From Elusimicrobiota bacterium (GTDB taxonomy: Bacteria > Elusimicrobiota > Elusimicrobia > FEN-1173 > JAKLIF01), in assembly GCA_022709755.1 (NCBI GenBank), contig JAKLIF010000004.1:209345-273344 (forward strand): 64,000 bases of DNA, written 5' to 3'. Numbering within the stretch: position 1 is the first letter of the stretch; every line of letters begins with the position of its first letter. A program made the position numbers and the translations under genes. Shown here piece after piece: positions 9,554 through 18,776 of this stretch. The notes below the pieces were generated by a model. The model was not told the origin of the DNA and made no database searches. It saw nothing but the letters and a program-made list of their open reading frames with translations.

Positions 9554-10510
9554 TTAAGAACGGGGGTGGGCCTTGTCATACACACGGCGAAGCTGTTCGG
9601 TGGTCACGTGGGTATAGATCTGGGTGGTCGAGAGACTGGAATGGCCGAGCATTTCCTGGACGGAACGGAGGTCGCACCCCCGATTGAGAAGATGCGTGGC
9701 AAAAGAATGTCTCAGCATGTGCGGATGCACCTTCTGGGAGATGGAGGCGCGTCGCGCCCAGGACTCCAGGATGTTGCGGACGGAACGGGAGGTGAGCCGC
9801 GTGCCCCTCAGGTTCATGAACAGGGGCCGGGCGCGGGTGTTCATCTTCTTGGCCGACGCGCTCAGGGGGTCTTCCCCTCTCGCCTTGAGATACCGCACGA
9901 GTGTCTCCAACGCCGTTTCACCGACGGGAACAAGCCTGACTTTCGACCCCTTGCCCAACACGCGGGCCAACCCGTTCCAGAACTCGACGTCTTCGATGTT
10001 GAGCGACACCAATTCTTCAACCCGCAGTCCCGCGGAATACAGGAACTCCAGCAGGGCGCGGTCACGGAGGGCGGCCAGGCCGTCTCCCGATGTCGGGACC
10101 GCTTCCAGAAGGCGCATCATGTCCTTTTCCGTCAGGAAATGGGGGATGCGCTTATCCCTCTTGATGCCGCCCCGGTTCAGGAGCGGGTCTTGGGTCAGAT
10201 GGCCTTCCCGACGGAGAAAATGGAAGAAAGACCGTAAGACGGCCTGTTTCCGGATGATCGTGTTCTTCTTGTAGGAACGGGACTGCAGTTCGGCCAGGTA
10301 GGTGCGGATGACGCGGCGGTCGGAGAATACGGAGGACTGGTCGGGATAGTGCCGGGTGATGAACTGCGTGTAATCGGTGAGGTCCGCCGTATAAGCCCGC
10401 AAGGTCGCGGGGGACACGTTGCACTCGCCCCGCAGGTAGATCAGGAACTGTTGGACGAAGTCCTTCAACGGCACCGTATTTACGTCGACACTTTCCGGAT
10501 GTTCCGGCAT
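9554..10510 (-). CDS. xerC: Tyrosine recombinase XerC/XerD
   Basis: Site-specific tyrosine recombinase that would resolve chromosome dimers at dif, 318 residues. The N-terminal SAM-like domain (FVQQFLIYLRGECNVSPATLR) is followed by the catalytic domain with the full active site: Arg in AGLRVEELVSL, Lys in GKGSKVRLVP, H-x-x-R in HMLRHSFATHLL, His in LGHSSLSTTQIY and the nucleophile Tyr in IYTHV. The ATG at 10510 overlaps the topA end by 31 nt; a GTG just after the topA stop is an alternative. Placement after dprA-topA matches the conserved order known in Firmicutes, which argues for a housekeeping Xer rather than a phage integrase. I cannot distinguish XerC from XerD. Confidence 0.9.
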   Translation of the reverse strand: MPEHPESVDVNTVPLKDFVQQFLIYLRGECNVSPATLRAYTADLTDYTQFITRHYPDQSSVFSDRRVIRTYLAELQSRSYKKNTIIRKQAVLRSFFHFLRREGHLTQDPLLNRGGIKRDKRIPHFLTEKDMMRLLEAVPTSGDGLAALRDRALLEFLYSAGLRVEELVSLNIEDVEFWNGLARVLGKGSKVRLVPVGETALETLVRYLKARGEDPLSASAKKMNTRARPLFMNLRGTRLTSRSVRNILESWARRASISQKVHPHMLRHSFATHLLNRGCDLRSVQEMLGHSSLSTTQIYTHVTTEQLRRVYDKAHPRS

Positions 10511-12630
10511 CGGGGAAAACCGGAGCAGGCCAGGAACGGACCGCGTTTCCCGAACCGCTTGAGCATGGGTTTTCCGCACTTCTCGCATTTTTCGTCGGTC
10601 ATCTCGGGGGCGGGACGGATGATCTTGTTCCCGCTCCGGTCGATGGAGATGGTGTTACGGCAGTCCGGATAACCGGTGCAGGCCAGGAACCGGGAATTGC
10701 GCCGGCTCTTCATCACCATGGGTTTCCCGCACTTCCCGCATTTCTCGTCGGTGTTCTGGGGCACGATCTTCTGTCCCGTCTTATCCAAAGGCACGGTGTG
10801 CCGGCACTTGGGATAGGCCGAACACGCCAGATATTTCCCGAACCGGTTCTCCCGGAGGAACATCGGGGCGCCGCACAGCATGCACTTCTCGTCCGTCTCC
10901 ACCGGTTTCAGCCGCACGGTCTCCATCTCGGTCTCGGCCTTCTCCAGGCTGGCCAGGAACGGTTTATAAAAATCCATGACGGTCTCCCGCCACTTCGCCT
11001 TGCCGGATGCGATGTCGTCCAGGTGTTCCTCGATCTTCGCCGTGAACCCCACGTCGACGATCTCCTTGAAATGCTGTTGGAGCTGGCGGTCCACCACCTT
11101 GCCCAGTTCCGTTGGGAAGAAGCGCCTCTCTTCAAGCCGCACGTATCCCCTGTCCAGGATCGTCTTGATGATGGGCGCGTAGGTCGACGGACGGCCGATG
11201 CCGTGTTCTTCGAGAACCTTCACCAGGCTGGCCTCGTTGAACCGGGGAGGCGGTTCCGTGAAATGCTGCTCGGGTTTCAACTCCTTGAGCGCGAGCAAGT
11301 CCCCCGCCGTCAGGACGGGCAATACGGCGGGCTCGTTCTCCTTGGGGCTATCGTCGGTCTCTTCGTAGATGACCAGGAACCCGTTGAACTTCAACGTGCG
11401 GCCGGCGGCCCGGAAGAGATAATCAGAGGCGGCGATGTCCACCGTGACCGTGTCGTAGACCGCTTCCGCCATCTGACTGGCGATAAAACGGCTCCAGATC
11501 AGTTCATAGAGCTTCATCTGTTCGTTGTTCAGGATGTCCCGGAGGGAGTCCGGCGTGCGGGACACCTTGGTGGGACGGATACACTCGTGAGCCTCTTGGG
11601 CGCCTTTGGCTTTTGTCTTATAGATCCTCGGTTTCGCCGGCAGATAGGACTTCCCGTATTTCGCTTCCACCCACTGAACCGCTTCCTGCTGGGCCTCTTT
11701 GGCCACAGACACAGAATCCGTCCTCATGTAGGTAATCAAACCCACGGGACCTTCGGTCCCCGCCTCCACCCCTTCGTAGAGTTGCTGGGCGATCATCATG
11801 GTCTGAGACGTGGAGAAATACAGGCGGCGGGACGCCTCCTGCTGCAAGCTGGCGGTCGTGAACGGCGGCGTGGGCTGGCGGCGCTTTTCCTTGGGTTCCA
11901 CCCGTTGGACGGTGTAAGACGCTCCGTCCAACTTCCGGAGGACCTCATCCAATTTCTCGCGGTTCCGGAAAGCGAATTTATCGTAACGGGTCTCCCCGCA
12001 CGAGTGGAGCTGGGCCCGGAAAGACTGTCCCGACTTTTCCAGATCGGCTTCCAACGTCCAGAATTCCTCGGCGACGAACTTCAGGATCTCTTCTTCCCGC
12101 GCGCAGATCAAGCGGACGGCCACCGACTGGACCCTGCCCGCCGACAATCCGCGACGGACTTTGCGCCAGAGCAACGGGGACAGCTTGTAACCCACCAGGC
12201 GGTCCAAGATGCGCCGGGCGAGTTGGGCGTCCACCAGGGGAAGATGGATCCCCCGGGCGGTCTTGAACGATTCCCGGATGGCCTCCGGGGTGATCTCGTG
12301 GAACGTGATGCGTTTGGCCTTTTTCTCGTCCAGATCCAGGATCTTGGTCAGATGCCAGGCGATGGCCTCTCCTTCGCGGTCGAAGTCAGTCGCCAGATAG
12401 ATGGATTTCGCCTTCTTGGCCAGGCGGGTGAGATCCGGAACGACCTTCTTGGCGCGTGGAAGCATCTCGTAGCGCGGCTCGAACCCGTTCTTCACGTCCA
12501 CACCCAATTCTTTTTCTGGAAGGTCCCTCAGGTGCCCGTAGGAACTCCGGATGACATAGTTACCGCCGAGGATTTTCCCGATCGTTCTTTCCTTGGTGGG
12601 CGACTCAACGATGATCAGTTCCTTGCTCAT
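10480..12630 (-). CDS. topA: DNA topoisomerase I (type IA)
   Basis: Relaxes negatively supercoiled DNA, 716 residues. The N-terminal Toprim domain begins MSKELIIVESPTKERTIGKIL and carries the acidic triad region YLATDFDREGEAIAWHL. The nucleophile is Tyr301 in GLITYMRTDSV. The C-terminus has three C4 zinc ribbons starting KCMLCGAPM, KCGKCGKPM and KCEKCGKPM. The start overlaps the dprA stop by 4 nt (ATGA) and the end overlaps xerC, so the three are co-expressed. Confidence 0.97.
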   Translation of the reverse strand: MSKELIIVESPTKERTIGKILGGNYVIRSSYGHLRDLPEKELGVDVKNGFEPRYEMLPRAKKVVPDLTRLAKKAKSIYLATDFDREGEAIAWHLTKILDLDEKKAKRITFHEITPEAIRESFKTARGIHLPLVDAQLARRILDRLVGYKLSPLLWRKVRRGLSAGRVQSVAVRLICAREEEILKFVAEEFWTLEADLEKSGQSFRAQLHSCGETRYDKFAFRNREKLDEVLRKLDGASYTVQRVEPKEKRRQPTPPFTTASLQQEASRRLYFSTSQTMMIAQQLYEGVEAGTEGPVGLITYMRTDSVSVAKEAQQEAVQWVEAKYGKSYLPAKPRIYKTKAKGAQEAHECIRPTKVSRTPDSLRDILNNEQMKLYELIWSRFIASQMAEAVYDTVTVDIAASDYLFRAAGRTLKFNGFLVIYEETDDSPKENEPAVLPVLTAGDLLALKELKPEQHFTEPPPRFNEASLVKVLEEHGIGRPSTYAPIIKTILDRGYVRLEERRFFPTELGKVVDRQLQQHFKEIVDVGFTAKIEEHLDDIASGKAKWRETVMDFYKPFLASLEKAETEMETVRLKPVETDEKCMLCGAPMFLRENRFGKYLACSAYPKCRHTVPLDKTGQKIVPQNTDEKCGKCGKPMVMKSRRNSRFLACTGYPDCRNTISIDRSGNKIIRPAPEMTDEKCEKCGKPMLKRFGKRGPFLACSGFPRCRNIRKVST

Positions 12631-13781
12631 ATCGGTAAAACTCCTTCAGCCATACTCCGTTCGGTCCTCATGTACAGACCGCCGGGCAGATTTCGAATCA
12701 TTCCACTCATCTCCAATTCCAACAGCACGGCCGACAACCGGGCCGGTTTGAGGCCGGACTTGACCGTGAGATGGTCGGCGGAGACCGGGTCGATGCTCAG
12801 ATGGGGCAAAAGCCCCGAGGCGTCCGCCGAGAGTTCCACCGGAGCGGACCGTCCCGCCGGTTTGGCGCGGGACGTCTGGCTCAACAACTGCTTGAAAGCG
12901 GTGATCTCGTCCAACACGTCCGAAAAATTTTCCAGGAGTCTCCCCCCCTGTTTGATGAGACGATGGGGGCCGAGGCTCTTCTTCGAGAAGACGGATCCGG
13001 GGACGGCGAAGACGTCGCGGCCCTGTTCCCCGGCCAACCGGGCCGTGATGAGGGCGCCGCTGGTCTCGTCGGCCTCGACCACGATGACGGCCAGAGACAA
13101 GCCGGAGATGATGCGGTTCCTCCTCGGGAAGTGTCCCTTATCCGGCGGGGTCTTCATGGAGAACTCGGAGAAGACGGCCCCCTGCTCCGCGATCTTCTCC
13201 GACAAAATCCTGTTTTCGGGCGGATAGACCTTGCTGAGCCCGCTCCCGAGGACGCCGAACGTGCGTCCGCCGCATTTGAGCGCGATGGAATGGGCGACGG
13301 TGTCGATTCCGCGCGCCAGGCCGCTCACGGAGGTGACCCCGGCTTCGGCCATCTCGCGGGCCAAACGTTCCGCCACCGCGGTCCCATAGGGGGACGGGTT
13401 CCTCGTCCCGACGACGGCCACCGCCCAAGCGTCCCGCGTCTTGAATTGGCCCCGCACATAAAGCACGGGAGGCGCGTCCGTCAGCGATTTCAACATCGAC
13501 GGATAATCGGGGTCTGTCATCAACAATATCCGCGTGTCCGTGCGTTCGATCTCGTCGAGTTCCTGATCCAGGAGCGCGCGGGTCTTCTCGCAGGATTGAT
13601 GCAACCGCCGGCCCAGAGAAGGCCCCCACTCTTCCAGGGCTTCCCATTCTTTCGCCGGACGATCCAACGCGTCGGCGATGGTCCCGAACCGTTCCAGGAT
13701 CGTCCGGAACCGGGCCGGTCCCACCTCGGGACACATGTTCAAAAGGATGCGCGCCGACCGCTCGTCCAGCCGGTCAGTCAC
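12627..13781 (-). CDS. dprA: DNA-processing protein DprA (Smf)
   Basis: Protects incoming single-stranded DNA and loads RecA during natural transformation, 384 residues. An N-terminal SAM/HhH-like region precedes the Rossmann-like domain with VVGTRNPSPYGTAVAERLA, SGLARGIDTVAHSIAL, GVLGSGLSKVYPPENR, FPRRNRIISGLS and ALITARLAGEQGRDVFAVPG. A C-terminal winged-helix-like domain follows (DPVSADHLTVKSGLKPARLS). It overlaps the preceding HTH gene by 4 nt and topA by 4 nt. Together with comM and yraN nearby it suggests that DNA uptake or processing functions are clustered here. Confidence 0.95.
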   Translation of the reverse strand: MTDRLDERSARILLNMCPEVGPARFRTILERFGTIADALDRPAKEWEALEEWGPSLGRRLHQSCEKTRALLDQELDEIERTDTRILLMTDPDYPSMLKSLTDAPPVLYVRGQFKTRDAWAVAVVGTRNPSPYGTAVAERLAREMAEAGVTSVSGLARGIDTVAHSIALKCGGRTFGVLGSGLSKVYPPENRILSEKIAEQGAVFSEFSMKTPPDKGHFPRRNRIISGLSLAVIVVEADETSGALITARLAGEQGRDVFAVPGSVFSKKSLGPHRLIKQGGRLLENFSDVLDEITAFKQLLSQTSRAKPAGRSAPVELSADASGLLPHLSIDPVSADHLTVKSGLKPARLSAVLLELEMSGMIRNLPGGLYMRTERSMAEGVLPI

Positions 13782-14215
13782 AGAAGGTCCTCCGACATCT
13801 CGCTTTCAAAGAACGGCGAGGAGCGTTTCGGGGTCTCCCGTTCCTCGACATCCCGCGCGGCCGGCGTCTCCGGGGATTTTCGGACCGGAGCAGGCGACGG
13901 CCCGGCGGACGGCGGCAGGGGGAAGACGTCGCCCATCAAGCGTCTCAGCCGGAGCAACCGGTCGTCGTCGTCCAGGGCTGTCTGCCACGCCGAGGGAATC
14001 CGTCCGACGGAAATGAAGAGCCGGAGGGGGTCCACCCGGAGGATCTCCGAGAGCCGGAACAGGACCCTCTCGTCGTCCGGGGGGTTCCGTTCCCCCCTCA
14101 GAACTTTGGCCATGTAGGATGGGTCGATCCGGGCGTAACGGCAGACCTCCCGGATGGAGATGTCCCTCTCCTTCAACTGGCGGCGGAGCAACCTGGCAAA
14201 TGCCGGAAAAGACAC
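13778..14215 (-). CDS. XRE-family helix-turn-helix protein
   Basis: A 145-residue protein with an N-terminal Cro/C1-type helix-turn-helix (residues about 5-65: LLRRQLKERDISIREVCRYA, then IDPSYMAKVLRGERNPP). It is followed by a short acidic helix and a long Pro/Ser-rich disordered tail. The HTH is of the kind that binds operator DNA, while the low-complexity tail may bind a partner. It lies 1 nt after the TPR gene and overlaps dprA by 4 nt, so it could regulate or assist the DprA-TopA segment. Target unknown. Confidence 0.75.
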   Translation of the reverse strand: MSFPAFARLLRRQLKERDISIREVCRYARIDPSYMAKVLRGERNPPDDERVLFRLSEILRVDPLRLFISVGRIPSAWQTALDDDDRLLRLRRLMGDVFPLPPSAGPSPAPVRKSPETPAARDVEERETPKRSSPFFESEMSEDLL

Positions 14216-14216
14216 T

Positions 14217-14600
14217 CTACTGTCCTTTCAATATCTCGTAGCGGCGGGTGGCGATTTCCCGACGCGGGCCCTGCGGGAAAAGTTCGATGTATTTCTGATA
14301 GGCCTCCGTGGCCTCGCGGTTCTTATTGAGCTGTTCCAACATGCTCGCCACGCCGAATTGGGCCCGCTCGGCATACCGGCTCCGGGGATACCGTTCCATG
14401 ATCTTCTGATATTCGCTCAACGCCAGGGCCTCCCGGCTGAGGATCTCGTGCCAGGCCGCCAAGCCGTATTGAAGGGTGGCGTTCCCCTTCATCTGAGGAT
14501 GCCCGTCGAGAAAGATCTGAAACCGCCCGCTGCTGACGAAATCGCTCCACCAGAAGACGGACAAACCGGCCAGGATCAGGAAAAGAATGAAGTTTTTCAT
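14217..14600 (-). CDS. Membrane-anchored TPR protein
   Basis: A 127-residue protein with one N-terminal membrane helix (MKNFILFLILAGLSVFWWSD) and about two tetratricopeptide units (ALSEYQKIMERYPRSRYAER and MLEQLNKNREATEAYQKYIE) like those of YbgF/BamD-type envelope proteins. The start at 14600 is preferred because AAGGAG lies about 10 nt upstream and a signal anchor follows. The longer open frame upstream runs back into the LysM gene. It probably works with the LysM protein directly upstream as an envelope scaffold. Function otherwise unknown. Confidence 0.7.
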   Translation of the reverse strand: MKNFILFLILAGLSVFWWSDFVSSGRFQIFLDGHPQMKGNATLQYGLAAWHEILSREALALSEYQKIMERYPRSRYAERAQFGVASMLEQLNKNREATEAYQKYIELFPQGPRREIATRRYEILKGQ

Positions 14601-14607
14601 GGGGACG

Positions 14608-15606
14608 TCACTCCTTGAGGAGGACCCAATCACCGACGGCGATCGGGTCGTTGGCGGCAACGATGGAAGCGGTGATCTTCTTCTTCGCCGAATCGACATA
14701 TTCCACCTGGAGCAGGCCCACCTTCTTGTAGAACGTTCCCATATGACGACCCGTGACGGGATGTTTGGCCTTACGGTCCTTGTGGTAGATGACGCCCGTC
14801 ATCCGCGACCGGATATCTCCCGACCGCACCTTCAGGGTCACGATATCCCCGAACGAGATCATCTCTTTCTTTTCCAGACAGCCCGAGATCACACAGGCCG
14901 CCTTCTTCTCCGGGGGTACCAGAAGCGAGTTTTCCTGGGAGGAACTGATCCGGATGGTGGGAAGGTTGACGGGCACCGTGGACGTCGAATCCATCACGAT
15001 CTCTTCCGGAGCCGCATCCCAATCGGTCTCCACCGTCTCCTCGGCGGGCGCGGGGACGGGTTCCGCCACCCGTTCCGTGAAGAGGTCGGGGATGATGAAA
15101 TTCTGTCGGGGGTAGATCAGGTCCGGGTCCTTGATGGAGGGCTGGTTGGCGTTCCAGATCTTACGCCATTTCCAGGCATCTTTATAATAGAACATCGCCA
15201 GATCCCAGAGGGTATCTCCCTGGAGGACCGAATGATATTTCGGGGCGGTGGACACGGCAGGGATCGCGGTCTCCCCGTCGGAGGACGGCGTCTCCGGTGT
15301 CGGTTCTTCGTCCATGGACGGAGTCCCCGACGCCTCCCCTTCTCCGGTGGCGGAGGTCTCCTCGACGACGGCCTCCGGAACCGTTCCGGCCGGAGACGGG
15401 GCCGACATTCCGGGTAACGCCGAGGCGGGGACAGCGGCCGGTTCTTTCTTCTCCGTCTCCCGGGGCAAGGACAATTGGGGAGTGGACGGGCTCGAGGCGG
15501 GGCCTTCCACCCATTCTTCCGCCCGGGAGACAGCCGCGAAAAGGACCAACGCGAACGCTCCCGTCAAAATCGCATTCCGAAAAACCTGGACTCTATTGAA
15601 CATCAT
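14608..15606 (-). CDS. Secreted LysM-domain protein
   Basis: A 332-residue exported protein. It has a Sec signal peptide (ILTGAFALVLFAAVSRAEEW), a Pro/Glu/Thr-rich linker, a LysM domain around residues 120-170 (YHSVLQGDTLWDLAMFYYKD ending NFIIP) that would bind peptidoglycan, a second linker, and a C-terminal beta-rich domain with two Cys (ACVISGC). GGGAGG lies 3 nt before the first ATG and 6 nt before the second (15603), so the second Met may be the real start. It is co-directional with comM upstream (15 nt) and the TPR gene downstream (7 nt). Likely a cell-wall-associated structural protein. Confidence 0.8.
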   Translation of the reverse strand: MMFNRVQVFRNAILTGAFALVLFAAVSRAEEWVEGPASSPSTPQLSLPRETEKKEPAAVPASALPGMSAPSPAGTVPEAVVEETSATGEGEASGTPSMDEEPTPETPSSDGETAIPAVSTAPKYHSVLQGDTLWDLAMFYYKDAWKWRKIWNANQPSIKDPDLIYPRQNFIIPDLFTERVAEPVPAPAEETVETDWDAAPEEIVMDSTSTVPVNLPTIRISSSQENSLLVPPEKKAACVISGCLEKKEMISFGDIVTLKVRSGDIRSRMTGVIYHKDRKAKHPVTGRHMGTFYKKVGLLQVEYVDSAKKKITASIVAANDPIAVGDWVLLKE

Positions 15607-15621
15607 ACGCCTCCCTGATTC

Positions 15622-17163
15622 TTAGGTCTGAGCCAACACGCCGTAACGATCCAACTGGCGGTATTGCACGGCCTCCGCCACATGTTCGTCGAGGATGATC
15701 TCCGACGATGAAAGATCGGCGATGGTCCTCGACAATTTAAGGACCCGGTCATACGAGCGGGCCGACAATCCCAAGCGGGCCACGACCGTCTTCAAGAACC
15801 CCCTGGCCGACTCCTGGATCCGGCAAAACTGTTTGATGTGACGGGACCCCATCTGCGCGTTGGCGAAGATCCCCTCGGCGGACAGGCGCCCTTCCTGGAT
15901 CCGGCGGGCCGTCAGCACCCGGGCGCGGATGGTCTCCGAGGATTCGCCCGGGGGCAGCTCGTCGGCCAACTCCCTCAACGGGAGCGCGGGAACCTCGACA
16001 TGCATGTCAATCCGGTCCAACAACGGGCCCGATATCTTCGAGCGGTATTTCTGTATCTGGAACGGGGAGCAGACGCAATCCCGGTCCGGGTGTCCCTGAT
16101 AACCGCAAGGACAAGGGTTCATGGCCGCGATCAACATGAACCTTGACGGAAAAGTGAGCGCCGTGGCCGCCCGCGAAATGGTGACGCAACCGTCCTCCAG
16201 GGGCTGCCGGAGGACTTCCAGGACGTGCCGGTTGAACTCCAGCAACTCATCGAGGAAGAGCACGCCTCCGTGCGCCAGGGACACTTCTCCCGGACGGGGA
16301 ACAGCCCCGCCGCCGACCACCGCCACGTCGGAGATGGTGTGATGCGGGCTCCGGAACGGACGTCGCCGGACCAACGAGTGTCCCCGAGGGAGGAAACCGG
16401 CGACCGAATGGATCTTCGTCACTTCCAACGCCTCCTCGAAGGTCATGGGAGGCAGGATGGAGGGGACCCGTTTGGCCAACATGGTCTTTCCGGACCCCGG
16501 CGGACCGATGAGCATCACGTTGTGCCCGCCCGCCGCCGCGATCTCGAGGGCCCTCTTGGCAAAGAACTGACCTCTGACTTCTGAAAAATCCTGCGATTCC
16601 GCCGGAAGAGGCTCGGGGTCGGCCTTGGAATACGCCGAAAGGTCCGGCGTCCAGGTTCCCCTCAGGAAATCGGCGGCTTCCTTGAGCGTCGATACCGGGA
16701 CGAGTTCGATCCCTTCGGCCAGCGCCCCCTCCGGATAATTCTGCGCCGGGAAGATGAGCCCTTGGGCTCCCTGGGCCTTGACGGCCTCGGCGATGGGCAA
16801 CAGGCCCCGGACCGGCCGGACATGCCCATCCAGCGCCAGTTCGCCGACCATCACATATTTCGACAGCCGGTCCGTCGAAAAGATCCGTTGGGAGGCCAAC
16901 ACCCCGACGGCGATCGGCAAGTCGAAGGCCGTCCCCTCCTTCTTCACGTCCGCGGGGGAAAGGTTCACAACCACTTTCCGCATGGGGAAATCGAAACCGG
17001 AGTTGCGCACGGCGGACACCACGCGGTCTTTCGCCTCTTTCACCGCCGCGTCGGGAAGGCCCACCGTGGCGAAATGAGGGAGGCCGGGGGTGATATCCAC
17101 CTCGACCTGGATCGACAGGCCGTGGATGCCTTGCGTCGTGGCGCTGAAAACTTGGGACAACAT
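15622..17163 (-). CDS. comM: ComM/YifB-family Mg-chelatase-like AAA+ ATPase
   Basis: Hexameric AAA+ helicase that promotes branch migration during natural transformation, 513 residues, usual length. The N-terminal ChlI-like domain (VEVDITPGLPHFATVGLPDA) precedes the Walker A GPPGSGKTMLAKR, the Walker B GGVLFLDELLEFNR, the sensor region FMLIAAMNPCPCGY with a Cys cluster (CPCGYQGHPDRDCVC) and the C-terminal Mg-chelatase domain. The start at 17163 is the conserved MLSQVFSATTQG; open frame upstream lies in the kinase gene. With dprA and yraN it makes a DNA-processing set inside a ribosomal operon. Confidence 0.94.
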   Translation of the reverse strand: MLSQVFSATTQGIHGLSIQVEVDITPGLPHFATVGLPDAAVKEAKDRVVSAVRNSGFDFPMRKVVVNLSPADVKKEGTAFDLPIAVGVLASQRIFSTDRLSKYVMVGELALDGHVRPVRGLLPIAEAVKAQGAQGLIFPAQNYPEGALAEGIELVPVSTLKEAADFLRGTWTPDLSAYSKADPEPLPAESQDFSEVRGQFFAKRALEIAAAGGHNVMLIGPPGSGKTMLAKRVPSILPPMTFEEALEVTKIHSVAGFLPRGHSLVRRRPFRSPHHTISDVAVVGGGAVPRPGEVSLAHGGVLFLDELLEFNRHVLEVLRQPLEDGCVTISRAATALTFPSRFMLIAAMNPCPCGYQGHPDRDCVCSPFQIQKYRSKISGPLLDRIDMHVEVPALPLRELADELPPGESSETIRARVLTARRIQEGRLSAEGIFANAQMGSRHIKQFCRIQESARGFLKTVVARLGLSARSYDRVLKLSRTIADLSSSEIILDEHVAEAVQYRQLDRYGVLAQT

Positions 17164-17204
17164 GTGACCGGGTCTCCCCCCGTCCGCCCGATCTGGGCGG
17201 GTTG

Positions 17205-18746
17205 TCAGTGCTTGACCAGTTTCTCCATCTGGCTCAGGAGTTCCTCGATGTGAAACGGCTTGGGGCAGACGCCGGAGGCGCCGTGTTCCAAGGCCACACC
17301 GATAGACTCCGGATAAGCGCTGACGACCAGGATCGGGACGTGCCGCCCTTGAGGCATCCGGCGGATGGCGTCCAATATCTCGATCCCGTTCATATCCGGC
17401 ATCATGATGTCCAACGTGATCAAATCGGGCATGCGTGACTGAACGAACGACAGGGCTTCCTTCCCGGACATGACGGATCGGATCTGCGCGTGGGGGAGGA
17501 GTCCTGTCAGAAGGTCCTGCATCAGGCGGACGGTCTCCTGGTCGTCGTCGACGAGGAGCACCAGTTTGTCCGCGAACGTCTTCTCGATGGGGGTGGCGAC
17601 GACCTCCGTGATGGCCGTCGGCTGAGGAAGGATGGGAAGGCGGAAACTGATCCGGGTCCCCTGGCGATGGCCCGAGGAGAACGCCCAGATGCGGCCGCCG
17701 TGGGCTTCCACGATCTGTTTGCAGATGGACAGACCCAGGCCCAATCCCGTATAGTTGCGCGTGAGGCTCTGGTCGGCCTGATAAAACCGGTTGAAGATGT
17801 TCGGGAGCGACTCCGAGGGGATGCCGTCCCCGTCGTCGATGATGTCGAGCTGGATATGGTTGTCCGCCTCGCGGATCACGTTGAGCTTGATGTGCCCGTT
17901 GATGGGCGTGAACTTGACCGCGTTGTGGAGCAGGTTCTCCAGCACTTCCTCGAGACGGCGCGGACTGCCGTACATCCAGAGGGGGTCGTCGCCCATCGAG
18001 GACTCGAACCCGATGTTCTTCCTCGTCCACATCGGACGGAAAGCGTCCACCTGTTTCTTGATTAGCTCCAGGAACGAGAAATTCTCACGGTGCCAGAAAC
18101 GGACGCTCTTGGCGAAATCGCGCACTTCGAAGAGGTTGTTCAGCAGATGGATCAGATGACGGGTGTTGGTCAGGATGTTCTGGACGCTGACCCGCTGTTT
18201 GCTGGAAAGGCCGTCGCCGCGTTCCATCGTCATCAACTCCCCATGCCCCAGGATGATCGTCAACGGGGTGCGGAGTTCGTGCGAGATGGCGGCCAGGAAC
18301 TCATCTTTCATGTTCTGGAGTTCCTCCAGGTGCTTTTTCTCGTTGAGGAGGTGCTGGACGCTCAACGCCCGCTGAACGACCGTGTTCAGGTTGACGGAGG
18401 CGATCTCCTTCTTGAGGATGTAGTCGAAGATCCCCCGCTTGATGGCGTCGGCGGCCAACGGTTCTTCGGATTGGGAGATCAACATGATGATGGGCAGGCG
18501 CAGACTGGTCTGACCGATGCATTGGATGACTTCGAGACCGTTGATATCGGGAAGGGCATAATCGAGGAACAGGAGGGAGAAGGGGTCTTTCTGCAACCGT
18601 TCGAGGGCGGATTGACCGTCGGCCACGTGGACCAGGTGGACCGACCAGGAGATCAACCGCTTGACCTGGGCCTCGAAGACGCCGACGAACGCGGTGTCCG
18701 CCGTCGCCAACAGGATGTTTAGCGCGGGCTGATTGGAATCCGTCAT
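17205..18746 (-). CDS. Hybrid sensor kinase, REC-HisKA-HATPase-REC
   Basis: A 513-residue cytoplasmic two-component protein. A first receiver (about 8-125) has phospho-acceptor Asp in LLFLDYALPDINGLEV and Lys in YILKKE, but the usual acidic pair is changed (ILLATAD). HisKA follows with the phospho-His in AAISHELRTPLTIILGHGEL, then HATPase_c with N box LENLLHNAVKFTP, G1 DDGDGIP and G2 GLGLGLS. A second receiver (about 395-510) is intact: VLLVDDD, LITLDIMMPDMNG, CPKPF. There are no membrane helices. Input probably comes through the N-terminal receiver. It sits between yraN and comM, and its partner is not obvious. Confidence 0.9.
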   Translation of the reverse strand: MTDSNQPALNILLATADTAFVGVFEAQVKRLISWSVHLVHVADGQSALERLQKDPFSLLFLDYALPDINGLEVIQCIGQTSLRLPIIMLISQSEEPLAADAIKRGIFDYILKKEIASVNLNTVVQRALSVQHLLNEKKHLEELQNMKDEFLAAISHELRTPLTIILGHGELMTMERGDGLSSKQRVSVQNILTNTRHLIHLLNNLFEVRDFAKSVRFWHRENFSFLELIKKQVDAFRPMWTRKNIGFESSMGDDPLWMYGSPRRLEEVLENLLHNAVKFTPINGHIKLNVIREADNHIQLDIIDDGDGIPSESLPNIFNRFYQADQSLTRNYTGLGLGLSICKQIVEAHGGRIWAFSSGHRQGTRISFRLPILPQPTAITEVVATPIEKTFADKLVLLVDDDQETVRLMQDLLTGLLPHAQIRSVMSGKEALSFVQSRMPDLITLDIMMPDMNGIEILDAIRRMPQGRHVPILVVSAYPESIGVALEHGASGVCPKPFHIEELLSQMEKLVKH

Positions 18747-18776
18747 GATGAATGGGTCCGATCGTTCATTCTGTTT

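Noticed and set aside
9554..10510. xerC as a mobile-element integrase
   Set aside because: The dprA-topA-xerC order is a conserved housekeeping arrangement, and no att repeats, tRNA or phage genes flank it.
10798..13227. 809-codon plus-strand frame opposite topA and dprA
   Set aside because: Crosses two certain genes on the other strand, low-complexity composition, no ribosome-binding context.
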